Positions 32,814 to 43,100 of a stretch of 64,000 nt of DNA are shown piece after piece. Source of the stretch: an uncultured Candidatus Cenarchaeum sp. Lineage in GTDB: Archaea > Thermoproteota > Nitrososphaeria > Nitrososphaerales > Nitrosopumilaceae. The translations under genes were made by a program, and so were the position numbers. The notes under the pieces were generated by a model that saw only the letters and a list, made by a program, of their open reading frames with translations, had not been told where the DNA came from and ran no database searches. Location of the stretch: contig OY282369.1 in the NCBI GenBank assembly GCA_958295735.1, forward strand, positions 852,161-916,160. Reading direction: 5' to 3'. Positions within the stretch are counted from its first letter, which is position 1; each line of letters opens with the position of its first letter.

Positions 32814-34493
32814 TCAGGCGGCCGGCTCGCCGCGGGGGGCGGCGGCCTGGGCCGGCGGCGCGGCGGGGGGCGGGCCGGAGGGGGGCGGGCCGGGGGCGGG
32901 GGGCGGGGATCCGCCGGAAGGCGGCGGCGGCGCGGCGGGGGGCGGGGATCCGCCGGCGGCCGATGCCGCCGTCCCCGCAGCCGTCCCCTTCCGCGGCGGC
33001 GCCCGGATCTCCGGGGCCTTTTCCCGTTCCGGACCCGCGCCTTCCGGCAGGGCGGGGGGCTCCGGCGCCGGCTCGAGCGCCTTCGGCCGCTCCCGCGCGG
33101 CCCGCGGCGCGGGCGGCGCGGGCGGCGCCGCCTTGGCCCTGCCCATCGCGTACCGGTACACGTGGAAGAACGCCGCGAACGTGAACAGTATGAGGCCCAC
33201 CCAGAACAGCGAGAGGTTCTTGAACCCCGTTATGGCCGCGTTGTACGCGGCGATGTTCAGGAACACCAGGAAGGCTATCAGCGCCACGATGACCCAGTTG
33301 ACCCACTTGTCCGACAGGTCTATCGTGGCCACCTTGTTGGGCCCGCGCTGCTTTGCCATCTTGGCCTTGCGCTCGGACTCGCGGGCCATGTGGATCATCA
33401 TGTAGCTGAACCCGAAGCCGAGCGGCACCAGCAGTATCATGGTGAGGTACAGGAACACGGGGTCTATCACGAGGCGCTCCACTAGGGAAAGGTCCGGGTC
33501 GGCCGGTATGTAGAACCCCCAGTACGTGGTCACTATAATCTGGGATATGCCCACTATGCCGAACGCCGTGATTATCGGGCGGTCCTTCCAGGAGAACTTC
33601 TTGTACCTGTCCAGGAACGGCACCAGCAGCAGCGAGCCTATGAACAGGGCCGGCCACAGGACGCCCGTGACGAACTTGTCGTACTGGGTGCGCAGGAACG
33701 CGTACAGGCCCGTCAGGTACCACTCCGGGACGGTTATCCCCGGGGGCACCGTCGGCTGGAACTTGAAGCCCAAATCTATGGGGAAGACGCCCCCCGTTAT
33801 GAGGATGGCCCCGGATATGGCCATCACCATGGGCACGTCGAACACCAGGAACCGCGGGAAGTGCACGGCCATCAGCCCCAGCATCACCAGCGGCAGTATG
33901 AAGACGTGCTGGGCGTAGAACCGCAGGACAAAGTCGTGGAAGCCGCTCCCGAACATGGCGTCGCGTATGGTGGGGCCGACTACCGGCATGGAGTTGGTCA
34001 GGGAGGCCGCTATGCTTATGGCCAGCTCGGCCCTCTCGCTGAAGATGATGTCGTAGCCGGTGAAGGCCTCCAGTATCGTGACCGTCCCGAGTATGACCCC
34101 CGTGACCCACAGGATCTCGTTCCTTATCTTGTAGCGGCCGCTGAAGTACTGGTAGTACATGTGGAGGATGGCCAGCAGGACCATCGCGTTGGAGCCGTGG
34201 TAGTGGATGTTGCGTATGTGGAAGCCGTACGGCACCTCGTCGTTGATGAACTCGACGCTGTCCCAGGCCCTGTCCAGTATGGGCTCGTAGTAGAACATGA
34301 GCAGGGCGCCGGATATGCCCAGTATGACGAACACGATGAACGTGAGCATCCCCAGGAACCCGAACGGGCTGACGAACCGCGCCGGGAAGGAGAACTTTAT
34401 GGCCGTGAATATGGTGCGGTCTATCCCGTCCCATACCCAGTACAGGAACGCGACGAAGCCCGTGCGCCTACTTAACGTAGCGTCCAAACCCAA
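32814..34493 (-). CDS. Cytochrome b of the bc/b6f-like complex, with long Pro-rich tail
   Basis: 559 aa membrane protein. Residues 1 to about 430 hold the cytochrome b core with multiple helices, haem-ligand histidines (for example IRNIHYHGSNAM and YAQHVF) and the quinol-site PEWY motif in ITVPEWYLTG. It accepts electrons from quinol with the Rieske protein encoded just upstream. The last roughly 115 residues are an Ala/Pro/Gly-rich, low-complexity tail, unusual for the family. The TTG start lies inside the last codons of the Rieske gene (26-nt overlap); a second in-frame TTG is at 34487. The downstream plastocyanin gene is separated by the IS66-type element. Confidence 0.9.
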   Translation of the reverse strand: MGLDATLSRRTGFVAFLYWVWDGIDRTIFTAIKFSFPARFVSPFGFLGMLTFIVFVILGISGALLMFYYEPILDRAWDSVEFINDEVPYGFHIRNIHYHGSNAMVLLAILHMYYQYFSGRYKIRNEILWVTGVILGTVTILEAFTGYDIIFSERAELAISIAASLTNSMPVVGPTIRDAMFGSGFHDFVLRFYAQHVFILPLVMLGLMAVHFPRFLVFDVPMVMAISGAILITGGVFPIDLGFKFQPTVPPGITVPEWYLTGLYAFLRTQYDKFVTGVLWPALFIGSLLLVPFLDRYKKFSWKDRPIITAFGIVGISQIIVTTYWGFYIPADPDLSLVERLVIDPVFLYLTMILLVPLGFGFSYMMIHMARESERKAKMAKQRGPNKVATIDLSDKWVNWVIVALIAFLVFLNIAAYNAAITGFKNLSLFWVGLILFTFAAFFHVYRYAMGRAKAAPPAPPAPRAARERPKALEPAPEPPALPEGAGPEREKAPEIRAPPRKGTAAGTAASAAGGSPPPAAPPPPSGGSPPPAPGPPPSGPPPAAPPAQAAAPRGEPAA

Positions 34494-35088
34494 CCACTCC
34501 GTTCTGGTTTACCCCCCACTTCGGGGGCGAGATCCACATGGCGCCGCCCGCGTCGACCTCGAAGTCGAGGCGCGGGAGGACGTTGGACGGGGGCGCCTGG
34601 AGGGACGCGGGGCCCTGGACGGCCTCGCCGGTAAGCGGATCGTAAATGGTGCCGTGGCACGGGCACTCGCCCCTCTGGCGGCCCTCGGCGGGCCAGTACT
34701 TCCACAGGCACCACAGGTGCAGGCAGACCATGCTGTACGCCCTGAACGCCTCGGCCGTGTTCGCCCCGCCGCCCATCTGCTCCGGGAGCCGTATGAACTG
34801 CCACTTGCGGAACGCCTCCTCGTCCAGCACGCGGTCTCCCGTCTTGGGGTACGTTATGACCTCGGCGTGGTTCACGGGGAAGGTGGCCACGTTGGCCTGG
34901 AGGCCGTCCGGGAGCTCCACGGGGACGCGCTCCAAAACGGCCGAGGACGGGTTGGGCATGAAGTTGCCCCACGGGACGAACGGCGCGAAGGCCAGGCCGG
35001 TCCCGGCCGCCCCCATGAGCTTCAGAAAGTCGCGCCTGGACAGGCCGCCGGGCGCGGCGCCGCCCCCCTCCTCCTCCTGCTCCGGCAC
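34468..35088 (-). CDS. Rieske iron-sulfur protein
   Basis: 206 aa. N-terminal twin-arginine-type signal/anchor (SRRDFLKLMG, residues 17-26). The Rieske cluster motifs are CLHLWC (Cys122, His124, Cys127) and CPCHG (Cys142, Cys144, His145), with Cys127/Cys144 as the likely disulfide. It moves electrons from quinol to the cupredoxin in the bc-type complex. GTG start 25 nt after a TATA box (TTTATAAC). First gene of the Rieske-cytochrome b operon. Confidence 0.92.
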   Translation of the reverse strand: MPEQEEEGGGAAPGGLSRRDFLKLMGAAGTGLAFAPFVPWGNFMPNPSSAVLERVPVELPDGLQANVATFPVNHAEVITYPKTGDRVLDEEAFRKWQFIRLPEQMGGGANTAEAFRAYSMVCLHLWCLWKYWPAEGRQRGECPCHGTIYDPLTGEAVQGPASLQAPPSNVLPRLDFEVDAGGAMWISPPKWGVNQNGVVGFGRYVK

Positions 35089-35104
35089 GGACCGGAATTC
35101 CGCC

Positions 35105-35130
35105 GATTTGGTTATAAACCTTGTTTGGGG
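35105..35130 (-). promoter_or_regulatory. Rieske-cytochrome b promoter
   Basis: On the minus strand, CCCAAACAAGGTTTATAACC holds the TATA box (about 35111-35119), 25 nt upstream of the GTG start. It is nearly the same as the plastocyanin promoter, including the CAA-rich upstream element where TFB would bind. Confidence 0.65.
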
Positions 35131-35226
35131 GTTCCGGCGATTTCGGGGCCATATGGCGATCGGGGCTAGCGCGGCGGGGCGGGAACGCGCGGGCGGCCGG
35201 CGCGGGGGGGGGAGGCGGCCCTCCCC

Positions 35227-38200
35227 TTACCCGCCGGGGGGATCCGGCTGCAGGTCCGCGAACGAGGCGGCCACCCTGATCCCTTCCGCGGTCGAGTTCG
35301 CGCCCCCGAACAGCACGGAATGGAGCAGCAAAGAGTACGTGCCGGTCTGGTTTATGGGCAGGTACATGCCGGTGGAGGTGGGGCTCCTGCCCTCCACGGG
35401 GTAGAAGCCGCCGCCCTCGCTGAACGGGGTGGGCCCCAGCCAGTCCGAGCTGGGCCACCCCATTATGGGCCCGAAGGCCCCCGGCGGCGCCGTGGACTGG
35501 ACTATGCGCCCGCGCGGGTCCACCGCGAGCATGGAGATGCTCGTGTCCGGATCCTCCCACGAGGCGTCCACCACGGCGGTGTCCGTCCCGGAAGAGGCGT
35601 CCGCCTCGAAGTGGATCACCCGCCAGTCGCCCGCCGTGTACCGCGAGGCCATGTCGAACGCCCCCCTCACGTAGCCGTTCCCGTACAGCATGCCGCCCGC
35701 GCCGTTCCCGCCGGCCAGCAGGACCGTCCCGCCCGGCCGTACGGCCGGCGCTGCCACCGCGTACGACACCGGCACGTCCACCGTCGCGGCCCGTATGGTT
35801 CCGTCCTCCCCGGCCGTCCCGGAGAACCGCAGGAACCCCTGGTATATCCCTGGGGGGCGGCCCGGCGGCGCCACCACAGTGGCCGTCACGGCGGCCGAGC
35901 TTCCCGGCGGCACCTCGACCAGCCGGCGGTCCAGCCAGACGTCCCTCCACGGCTCCCGCCCGTAGTAGTCGGCGGAGAGCCAGTACCCCATGGACGTGGC
36001 GTTCTTGTCCAGCTCGCCCGTCCAGTACGAGTACCTGGACGGCACGGGGTACGCGCCCACGAGCGGCGTATGCTGGAACCGCGAGGCCGGATCGGAGACC
36101 CGCATCTCCTGGACGGTCCCCCACGAGCCGGCCCTGCTCACGAGGGAGAGCTCGTCGCTGGAGGGCAGCCCGTCCCCGTCCTTGTCCTCCCAGTCGTACA
36201 GGTACAATGAAGCGATCCCCGTGTCGTTGGCGTACAGCGGGTCCGACTGGTTCATGAACTCGCCGAACTTTTGGCGCAGCGACAGCACCAGCAGCGGGGC
36301 GTCCTCCGGGATGTCGTCCTGCCGGAAGTACGAGGCCAGGGTGCCGCGCTCCACCGCGTCGGCCAGCGCCACATAGTTGGGCGCGTACGCGTCCGGCCCG
36401 CCGTGCACCGCGTCCGCCATATGCGGCTCCGTGCTCCCGGCGTACCCGTGCGACGAGGCCAGGGCGAGCCGCTGCGGCTCCACCTCCAGGCGCAGCGGCT
36501 CGGCCGACGGGTTGCTCACTATAATGTCGGCGGTGCTGCGCCCCCCAGGCTCCAGGCGGCCCGCGAACCACGACGGCTGGCGCACGTCGGACGGCGGGAG
36601 GACGAACCTGTCCAGGCCCATCGCCGTATGGTTCACCTCGGCCAGCGGCGCCTCCAGCGCCATCCGGAGGTTGGCGTAGGTGGCCCCCGTGCCCACGTAA
36701 TAGTGGCCCGCATCTCCCCGCGCCGCGCTTATGGCCGCGTCTACGTTTACTATCCCGGCCCCCTGCACCAGCGGGTCGTTCCCCGCGTCCGTGGCGGCCG
36801 AGGCCAGCGCCACCTTCACGTCCGCGGGCGAGTATACGGGGGACTTTTCCTGCATGGCCTGGATCACCAGCGCGGCCGCCCCCGCCACTATCGGCGCCGC
36901 CATGCTCGTGCCGCCGAACATGCGGAACGGCTCCCGCTTTTCTCCTTCGGGATCCTCCCCGGGGGGCGGCCTCTTGGGCGGGGGCCCGAGCACCGAGGCC
37001 GGCACGAACCCGTACGCGCCCAGCCCCACGATGTCCGGCTTTGGGTCCCCCACCATCCCGGGCCCCCTGCTCGAAAAGTCCGCCACGTGGCCGCCGTGCC
37101 CCGTGGAGTTCCCGAAGCGGGGCTGGCCCTCGAACGGGCCGTACCCCACGAAGGCGTTGCTCGTGGTGGCCCCCACCGTGATCACGAAGGGGGAGGCGCC
37201 GGGCGTGCCGAGCGTGCCGTACCCGGGCCCCGAGTTCCCCGCGCTGGCCACCACCACCACCCCCGGGTACCTCCTGTCCAGCGAGTGGGGGGTGGCCAGC
37301 ATGCCGTGCAGCAGCGAGACTATATCGGCGCCGGGGGCCGAGCCTATGAGCGGGAAGGCCGAGACGCCCCAGCTGTGGGACATCACGTCCGCCCTGGGGG
37401 CTCCCGAGAACCTCCAGCCGCCTTCCGCGCTGTCGAACCCCGCCGCCCACAGGGAAGCGTACAGGCTGTTGCCGAACCACAGCGCCTTCACGGGCACGAT
37501 CGCCGCGCCGGGGGCCACCCCCCTCATCACGTACCGGCCAGTATCGTTGTACACGTCGTACTCTTTTTCCCCCGCCGAGGCTATGGCGGCCGCCCCGGAC
37601 GTGCCGTGCCCCCCGAAGTCCGTCATGACCCCGAAGAACCGGCCGCCCGGATCGATGGGCGGCAGCGCCGTCCCGTTTACAATGTACCCGTCCCCGTCGC
37701 CGGGCGCGCCCCCGCCCCGGGCGCCGTTGCCCTGCATGACCCCGTACACGTCGACCACCGAGGCCCCCACCGTCCCCGCCGAATAGTCGTCCTCCCCGTC
37801 CCCGTCGTGGTCGTGCACGAGGAACTCCGAGCCGCCGCCCAGCTTTACCCGTTTTTCGTCGGTGAAGTCAAAGTCGAACTCCGGCTCCTGCCCGCGCGGC
37901 AGGGACGACTTGGAATAGTCCAGCCACGACGTCGACATGTCCGCTATTATGGTGTCGTACACGCCGGGCTCCTCCGAGTCCACCGACAGCACCGGCACGA
38001 CCTGCAGCGCGGTTATGGGGCCCGACAGCGACCCCTGGTACATCATTCCCAGCCTGTACACGCCGCTCGCCGACCGTATGTAGTCGCGCGAGCCCTCCCC
38101 TATGCGCATGTCGTCGTATAGGGTCCCGTTGAAGACGGGCGCCGGGCCGCTCTCGGGGAACAGCGAGTTGTACACCTCTATTATAGTCCCCTTCCCGCCG

Positions 38201-38946
38201 CGCTCCACGTCCAGGAACACCCCCTTCCCCGTCCTGTACACCACGGAAGTGTGGTTCTCCCCCATGCTCCCGGTGACGTTGCGTATTATCCCGTCCCCGT
38301 CGATGTTCGCCGCGAACGTCGCGTTCGTCAGCACTATCCCCTGCCCGTCCGCGTCCAGCATGACGGGCGCGCCCGTGTCCGGATCGCGGGCCAGCGAGTG
38401 CCGCATGTCGGGGTTGGAAAAGTCGACGCCCGTGTCCACTACGGCCACCCTGACCCCCTTCCCCGTGTAGTTCTGTTCCATGGCCCGCAGGGCCGAGGCA
38501 AGCTCCGGGATCCGGGAGGCGTCCTCCGGCGGCTTCGCGGGGGTTGCTGCATGCAGGTCGACCTTGAAGTCTGGAATCACGGTGTGCCCCCGCGCCCTCA
38601 GCAGGCCCGCCTGCCCCTCGTCCAGCATCGAGACCGCGAAGCCGGCGCTCCCGCCCAGCACCACGTACCGCGAGGCCGCGGCCGCCCCCGGGCGCAGGTA
38701 CTCGTCCGGCACCTCCAGTATCCCGGACCGGAACGCGGGCGCGCCGTACGGCGGCGCATCCGGCGCCCCCCGCACAATCCACGGGACCGGGGAGCCGGAC
38801 GCGTCCAGATCGCCCCCGCCCAGGCCCTCGGCGGCGGGCGCGGCCGCGAAGGCGGCGGCAACCGCGGCGAGCGCCGCCGGGAGGGCCGCGCGCCGCGCCA
38901 GGGCGGCCGCTGCCGCGCCGCGACGATGCCACGCCGTCCCGCGCAT
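35227..38946 (-). CDS. Very large secreted subtilisin-like serine protease
   Basis: 1239 aa with an Ala-rich signal peptide (about 8-42). The S8 catalytic triad is visible: Asp near 169 (VAVVDTGVDFS), His near 447 (GGHGTSGAAAIAS) and Ser near 679 (GGTSMAAPIVAG). A roughly 270-residue insertion separates the Asp and His blocks, and another 560 residues of beta-rich domains follow the catalytic part. No C-terminal membrane anchor is seen. The ATG at 38946 lies 25 nt after TATATTGG. Its place beside the membrane-anchored coiled-coil protein and S-layer gene suggests a role at the cell surface. The substrate is unknown. Confidence 0.88.
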   Translation of the reverse strand: MRGTAWHRRGAAAAALARRAALPAALAAVAAAFAAAPAAEGLGGGDLDASGSPVPWIVRGAPDAPPYGAPAFRSGILEVPDEYLRPGAAAASRYVVLGGSAGFAVSMLDEGQAGLLRARGHTVIPDFKVDLHAATPAKPPEDASRIPELASALRAMEQNYTGKGVRVAVVDTGVDFSNPDMRHSLARDPDTGAPVMLDADGQGIVLTNATFAANIDGDGIIRNVTGSMGENHTSVVYRTGKGVFLDVERGGKGTIIEVYNSLFPESGPAPVFNGTLYDDMRIGEGSRDYIRSASGVYRLGMMYQGSLSGPITALQVVPVLSVDSEEPGVYDTIIADMSTSWLDYSKSSLPRGQEPEFDFDFTDEKRVKLGGGSEFLVHDHDGDGEDDYSAGTVGASVVDVYGVMQGNGARGGGAPGDGDGYIVNGTALPPIDPGGRFFGVMTDFGGHGTSGAAAIASAGEKEYDVYNDTGRYVMRGVAPGAAIVPVKALWFGNSLYASLWAAGFDSAEGGWRFSGAPRADVMSHSWGVSAFPLIGSAPGADIVSLLHGMLATPHSLDRRYPGVVVVASAGNSGPGYGTLGTPGASPFVITVGATTSNAFVGYGPFEGQPRFGNSTGHGGHVADFSSRGPGMVGDPKPDIVGLGAYGFVPASVLGPPPKRPPPGEDPEGEKREPFRMFGGTSMAAPIVAGAAALVIQAMQEKSPVYSPADVKVALASAATDAGNDPLVQGAGIVNVDAAISAARGDAGHYYVGTGATYANLRMALEAPLAEVNHTAMGLDRFVLPPSDVRQPSWFAGRLEPGGRSTADIIVSNPSAEPLRLEVEPQRLALASSHGYAGSTEPHMADAVHGGPDAYAPNYVALADAVERGTLASYFRQDDIPEDAPLLVLSLRQKFGEFMNQSDPLYANDTGIASLYLYDWEDKDGDGLPSSDELSLVSRAGSWGTVQEMRVSDPASRFQHTPLVGAYPVPSRYSYWTGELDKNATSMGYWLSADYYGREPWRDVWLDRRLVEVPPGSSAAVTATVVAPPGRPPGIYQGFLRFSGTAGEDGTIRAATVDVPVSYAVAAPAVRPGGTVLLAGGNGAGGMLYGNGYVRGAFDMASRYTAGDWRVIHFEADASSGTDTAVVDASWEDPDTSISMLAVDPRGRIVQSTAPPGAFGPIMGWPSSDWLGPTPFSEGGGFYPVEGRSPTSTGMYLPINQTGTYSLLLHSVLFGGANSTAEGIRVAASFADLQPDPPGG

Positions 38947-39014
38947 TGCGCGCCGTGTCCGCCCAGCCAATATATCGCTGCCGGGGCCCGCCCGGGCGCC
39001 CCGCGCTCGCGGCC

Positions 39015-40055
39015 CTACCGGCTCCGCGCCAGTATCACTATCTGGAGCGCGGCCACTATGCAGATGGCCCCCACCACGGGGAACAGCAGCGAGTTGAGCT
39101 GGCTGGAGGCCTCCTCTATGTTGCCCACCGATGCCGTTATTGTAGACACGCTCGTGTCGACGTCCCTGTTGGCCACCTCCAAGTGGGCGCCGAACTCGGA
39201 GACCTCGTCCTTCAGCGTCTCCAGCTCGGCCGACGTGTCGTCCAGCACGCTGTTGAGCCGCTGTATGTGCTCCGATATGCCCCCGACGTCCTGCAGCAGC
39301 ACGTTGGTCGCCGCCGAGCCGTGCGAGGCGGTCCCCTGGTGGAACGTCACTACGTGGAACACGTACGTGCCGAGGCGCTCGGGCACGTAGTCCGCGTAGT
39401 ACAGCCCCTGGTGGAGCGTCCGGAACGACTCGGATAGCGGCACGACCGATCCGCCGGGCAGGTGCACGTGCGTGCTGGCCAGCAGCTCGTCCGGATCGCC
39501 AGCTATGAGCGAGCCGTCGCTCGTGACCTGCGCGAACAGCCTCAGCGTGGCGTTCACGCCGGCCGTCTCCGGGGCGAACACCATCGTCTCCACGCTGCGC
39601 TTCACCGGCACGTCGATCAAGTCGTCCGTGGACGAGAACTTCACGTCGAGGGGCAGGGAGAGGCCCCTCTGCTCCGTGCTGATCACCTCCACCAAGTACG
39701 TGCCGTACGGCGAGGAGGCCGACGGCTCGGGCCATATCAGCAGCCTGTGGTTGAACGAGCCGTCCCCGCCGTCCGTTGCAATCTGGTCGAACTTCAGTAT
39801 CGTCCCGTCCGGGGAGAACATCCTCACTATCAGGTTCTCCCCCGGCAGGGCCGTCCCGTACACGAACAGCGGCTGCCCGTCCGTGTACACCCTGCTGTTC
39901 GTGAAGGCCTCCAGGCTGCCGTCCTCCCACTCTTCTTCCACCACGACCTGCGCCAGGGCCTGCGGCGCGGCAACGGCGGCGAGGAAGGCGGCGGCAACAG
40001 CAACCCATGCCGCGCTATTCACATCCGCCAACCCGCCGGCGTTTCCGCCTCGCAT
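39015..40055 (-). CDS. Exported membrane-anchored protein with coiled coil
   Basis: 346 aa, family not recognised. A signal sequence (about 15-35, ending PQALAQ) is followed by beta-rich domains with PxFVYGTALPGENLIVRMFSP-like strands, then a coiled-coil stretch (LNSVLDDTSAELETLKDEV) and one C-terminal membrane helix (about 320-340). This is a type I surface protein whose stalk could anchor S-layer material. It lies directly downstream of the S-layer gene, after a T-rich terminator-like sequence, and upstream of the subtilase gene, all on the minus strand. Confidence 0.7.
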   Translation of the reverse strand: MRGGNAGGLADVNSAAWVAVAAAFLAAVAAPQALAQVVVEEEWEDGSLEAFTNSRVYTDGQPLFVYGTALPGENLIVRMFSPDGTILKFDQIATDGGDGSFNHRLLIWPEPSASSPYGTYLVEVISTEQRGLSLPLDVKFSSTDDLIDVPVKRSVETMVFAPETAGVNATLRLFAQVTSDGSLIAGDPDELLASTHVHLPGGSVVPLSESFRTLHQGLYYADYVPERLGTYVFHVVTFHQGTASHGSAATNVLLQDVGGISEHIQRLNSVLDDTSAELETLKDEVSEFGAHLEVANRDVDTSVSTITASVGNIEEASSQLNSLLFPVVGAICIVAALQIVILARSR

Positions 40056-40097
40056 AGATATTGCTTATGATCGCGCGCAGGAATCCCCGCTCGCCCG

Positions 40098-40128
40098 AAT
40101 CAAAATAAAAGAAAAAGAAAGTGTGTTG
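40098..40128 (-). terminator. Poly-T terminator after the S-layer gene
   Basis: Read on the minus strand, a run of TTTCTTTTTCTTTTATTTTG follows the S-layer stop codon. T-rich stretches of this kind terminate archaeal RNA polymerase and are expected after a highly expressed gene. Confidence 0.7.
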
Positions 40129-40147
40129 TTTCTGTCTGTGACTAGTC

Positions 40148-43100
40148 TTATCTGACGTTTATCGTCACCGTGTCTGGCGGTGACAGGGCTGTCGGGTTGT
40201 CGAGCGACTCCCACACGAACACTGTGGCCGTGTAGGAACCTGCTGCCTCCGGCGTCCAAGACTGGGCCGGGGCGAGTGACTGTCCCGTGTTGAGCTGGCC
40301 AGTGATCCACGCGAGCGAGACTGTGACGCCATTGGAGTCCTGGATCTGGACGAGGTATGCGAACTCTTGAGTCCGGTCCTGCCCGTTCACCAGGTCGGCG
40401 GTGATCTGCACCTGCTGGTCGACCGACACCGAGGTCAGCGCATTCCCGAAGGAATCCACCACCCTGGCGTTGGAGACCGGCGCCCTCTCCAAGGGGGGCA
40501 CTATGGTGCCGATGATCGCCGTGTCCGTTATGGCAATGTCGTCGTTCGTGCTGTACGGGTCAGGCAGCGTGCCGTCCGTATAGTCGGCAGTGACTGAATC
40601 GCCTTCTGCAACGCGGAGCCGGTGCCCGGAGGAGTCTGAGTCCACCGTAAAGTACACCGTCCCCTCGAACACGCCGGTCGCCTCGTTGGTCTCTGTCACG
40701 GTGAGGTCAATGCCTCCCGAGTCCGAGTCCGAGTACACGTCGACGTCGAAGTTGTCCACCGATTCCGGATCCAAGTTCATGTCAGGATCGATGACCCTGA
40801 CGGTGCCCGTCCCGGAGGCCGGGTAGCTCGTCTCGAGCCACTGCACCTCGGCTATGTTCCAGCGGACCAGCGCGGTGGCTACCACCGTCGCGTCCTCCGA
40901 GAACTCGAAGGAGACTGTGATGCCGTCGTCGTCGCTGGTCGGCAGCTTGCCGTCGGTCGGACCCACGCCCGAGGACGGGGTACTCACGACGTCCATGCCG
41001 AATTCGTTGCCGGTGGTGGAGTCGTCGTCAGCATCGTGGCTGAAGCCGGTCAGTATGACCTCGCCGGCGAATATGCCGGTGTCGGTACCCGTCTCCACGA
41101 GGCGGTAGTTGTCAATGTCGGCGCTACGCGTGGAGATCCTGATCGGGTCCACGTCGGTATCGCCTATCTCGTCAACCAGCTGCGAGTCGAAGTTGTGGTC
41201 GGGTGCCACTATGGTGACGTAGATCTTGTCGGTCCACGTGTACACCTTCTGGTCAAGCTCGATGGTCGCGCCAAAGTTGGAGGTGAAGATCGTCAGGTTG
41301 ACGTCTTCATCCTCGTCGCCGACATAGTCGGCCCCTGACGGGCCCCAGTCGGTGTACTCTAGCACGATCTCTTCGCCTCTCTCCACGGTGTTGCCCGCCA
41401 AGGCCTCTGGAATCTCTACGACAACTTGGAATATTCCGGTGTTGTCGCCGGTCTCCCTGAGGTTGGAGGGCTCGGGATCGAAGTCAGCGCCGCCGCCGCG
41501 ATTGCCCATGGATATGGCTGCGGCATCGGAGTCCCATTCAATGAGGTCAAGAGAGTACGTCTCTGCCTCGTCGCTCTCCAAGTCGAGGTCCGGCTCTATC
41601 AGCGTGAGGATCATGTCGCTCCCGATGATGTAGACGGACTTGTCGGACTGGAGGACTCCGTTGCGGAGGTCAAAGGTAGCCGAGTCGGTCACCGTGTTCG
41701 GTGCGCCCGAGGCGTCTGTCGGATCTGCGTATTCTACCGTGATGATGTCGCCTTGCAGGATGCAGTGCGTGTTGTCGTTGTCGCTGAAGCGCGAGTTGGG
41801 TCCCGTTGCATCGACTAGCCTGCCGTTCTCAGTGATTGTGGAGCCGTCAAGGTTCTCAAAGACGGAGGTCGCGGGACACTGAGTGCCTGCTGGGCCATCG
41901 GTGTACCGAACGGGCAGATCCAGCTCGAATATTCCCGCATCTGGCGCGATCTCAATGATCGGGCCGAGCTCACGGGTCGGGTTGGTGCCGCTAACCTGTA
42001 TGTCGTTAATAACCATGAGATCCAGCCTTTTGGTCACTTCGTTGTACACCCTGAAGCTGCCCAACGAGGTTATGACGCCATCGTTGGCCGCCTCGCCGCC
42101 GGCCGTGGCCAGCACCACCTCTGAAGCCCCTCGGGATATGGATATCTTGAGGGGGCCGTGGGTGGCCTGATCCGCGGTCTGGTCCACGCGTGGCACATTT
42201 TGAGCTATGGAGTCTTGGCCGCTAGCAGAGACATCAAAGTCGGGATCGTTTATCCGTACGTGCACCATAAGGTCAGCATCCAGATGGTTACCTGGATCGG
42301 AGGCGGATGAGCCTCTCAGCCCCGTGGAGTGTATGCGGAATATGGAAGCGCCGTCAAGGTTGGTGCCAAAGTCTTCAGGAACGCCGAACGGAACAGGGTA
42401 TACAGTCCTGTCCAAGCTCACCGTGCCGGTGTTGGCGCGGATTCCGGCGCTGTCGCCTGACTCAATGATCTCTCCCGAGGAGTCGCGATAGTCCACATAG
42501 TTGACCTCCATGTCAACCCCCGTAGTAGATTCAACTGAATCTAGGCTGCTTGTTGACCTGTGGCAGTACACGGGGGGCACCTGGAAGGAGCCCACGAATT
42601 CGCCCGAGTCGGCCGCCGTCTCCACAAGCGTAAAGCCAGTGGAGCCGAGGCCGTTGTCAATGTTATCCCTAGGGTTTATAATGTTTCCGTCTTTGGTGAC
42701 TCTGGGATCTGGGTTGGTGCAACCGTGGAGCCACAACTGGTCGTCAAAGGTGATGTCAAGAATCCTACCGAAGTTCTCGCCCTCGCTGTTCTTGCCGTAC
42801 TCTTTGGCGCCCACCTGATCGTATGCATAATCTGCGGTGCCAGCTTTGCCCTTGCACACATATTCGTAGTATGTGTCAGTCCTGTCGGACTCACACACGT
42901 GGTTTACCACAGTGAACACGTCAATGGTGTCCACTGCGGTGTTTAGGTCAGCGTCTTGCAGGGTTACAGTGACCGTGTCGGCCACCTTGTAGTTATTGGA
43001 GTCAAAGGTGACTATGCCGGAGGTTGTGGGTGCCTCAACTTGGTCGGCGATCTGCGTCTTCACGCCGTCCGAGCCGAGATCTAGATAGTTGATGCGCACG

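Noticed and set aside
32854-32947. A 72-bp-period repeat within the cytochrome b tail
   Set aside because: Only about 22 bp match and the region is G/C simple sequence coding Pro/Ala/Gly, so chance or slippage suffices.
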